From positions 1 to 14,499 of the forward strand of contig CACYDE010000362.1 of the NCBI GenBank assembly GCA_902773045.1: 14,499 bases of DNA, read 5' to 3'. The DNA is from an uncultured Ruminococcus sp. Lineage in GTDB: Bacteria > Bacillota > Clostridia > Oscillospirales > Acutalibacteraceae. Positions 14,471 through 14,499 of this stretch are shown here, one piece after another. The position numbers and the translations under genes were made by a program. The notes beneath the pieces were generated by a model, which did no database searches, was not told where the DNA came from, and saw only the letters and a list, made by a program, of their open reading frames with translations. The stretch's first letter is position 1. The number at the start of each line of letters is the position of its first letter.

Positions 14471-14499
14471 CTTCCTTTTAAGAAAAAAGCGTGATATAA

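Overview
The window looks like a chromosomal segment of a low-to-mid GC Firmicute, most likely a Clostridia/Ruminococcus-type gut or rumen bacterium. This is an inference from gene families (a type II-A CRISPR system with csn2, an ATP-PFK-like enzyme of the GGDCQGLN type, a short DapB), from AAGGAGG-type ribosome binding sites and textbook sigma-A promoters, and from an intergenic repeat family that I recall from Ruminococcus genomes but could not search.

Layout. 1-88 is one arm of a dispersed hairpin repeat. 204-279 (-) is tRNA-Thr(CGT) with its own perfect promoter and terminator. 337-1362 (-) is queA (queuosine tRNA modification). Diverging from it, a strong promoter and an unidentified structured leader precede asd (1647-2723). 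dapB (2887-3648) follows behind a terminator-like hairpin. asd and dapB act in the aspartate/diaminopimelate-lysine pathway; dapA, which works between them, is not here.

3649-4721 is a gene-free kilobase packed with repeats: a ~204-bp long-hairpin element related to 1-88; two copies of a GC-rich three-hairpin element whose stems differ by compensatory changes; and a short direct repeat. The second three-hairpin copy (4496-4693) has perfect 18-bp terminal inverted repeats and a perfect 10-bp target duplication, so it is a recognisable MITE-like insertion. It lies immediately upstream of ppk.

4722-7935 is a two-gene unit, ppk (polyphosphate kinase) and pfkA (6-phosphofructokinase), closed by a strong terminator.

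8169-14355 is a complete type II-A CRISPR-Cas effector and adaptation module: a leftward tracrRNA (about 8390-8507) with a consensus promoter and terminator, then rightward cas9 (1312 codons, all RuvC and HNH catalytic residues present), cas1, cas2 and csn2 in a tightly packed operon. The tracrRNA promoter overlaps the cas9 ribosome binding site. A second perfect promoter at 8169-8197 points towards cas9 through the tracrRNA gene, so a transcript from it would be antisense to tracrRNA. No CRISPR array is present; it is expected outside the window. 14430-14470 after csn2 holds a run of short palindromes resembling an IS200/IS605-type element end.
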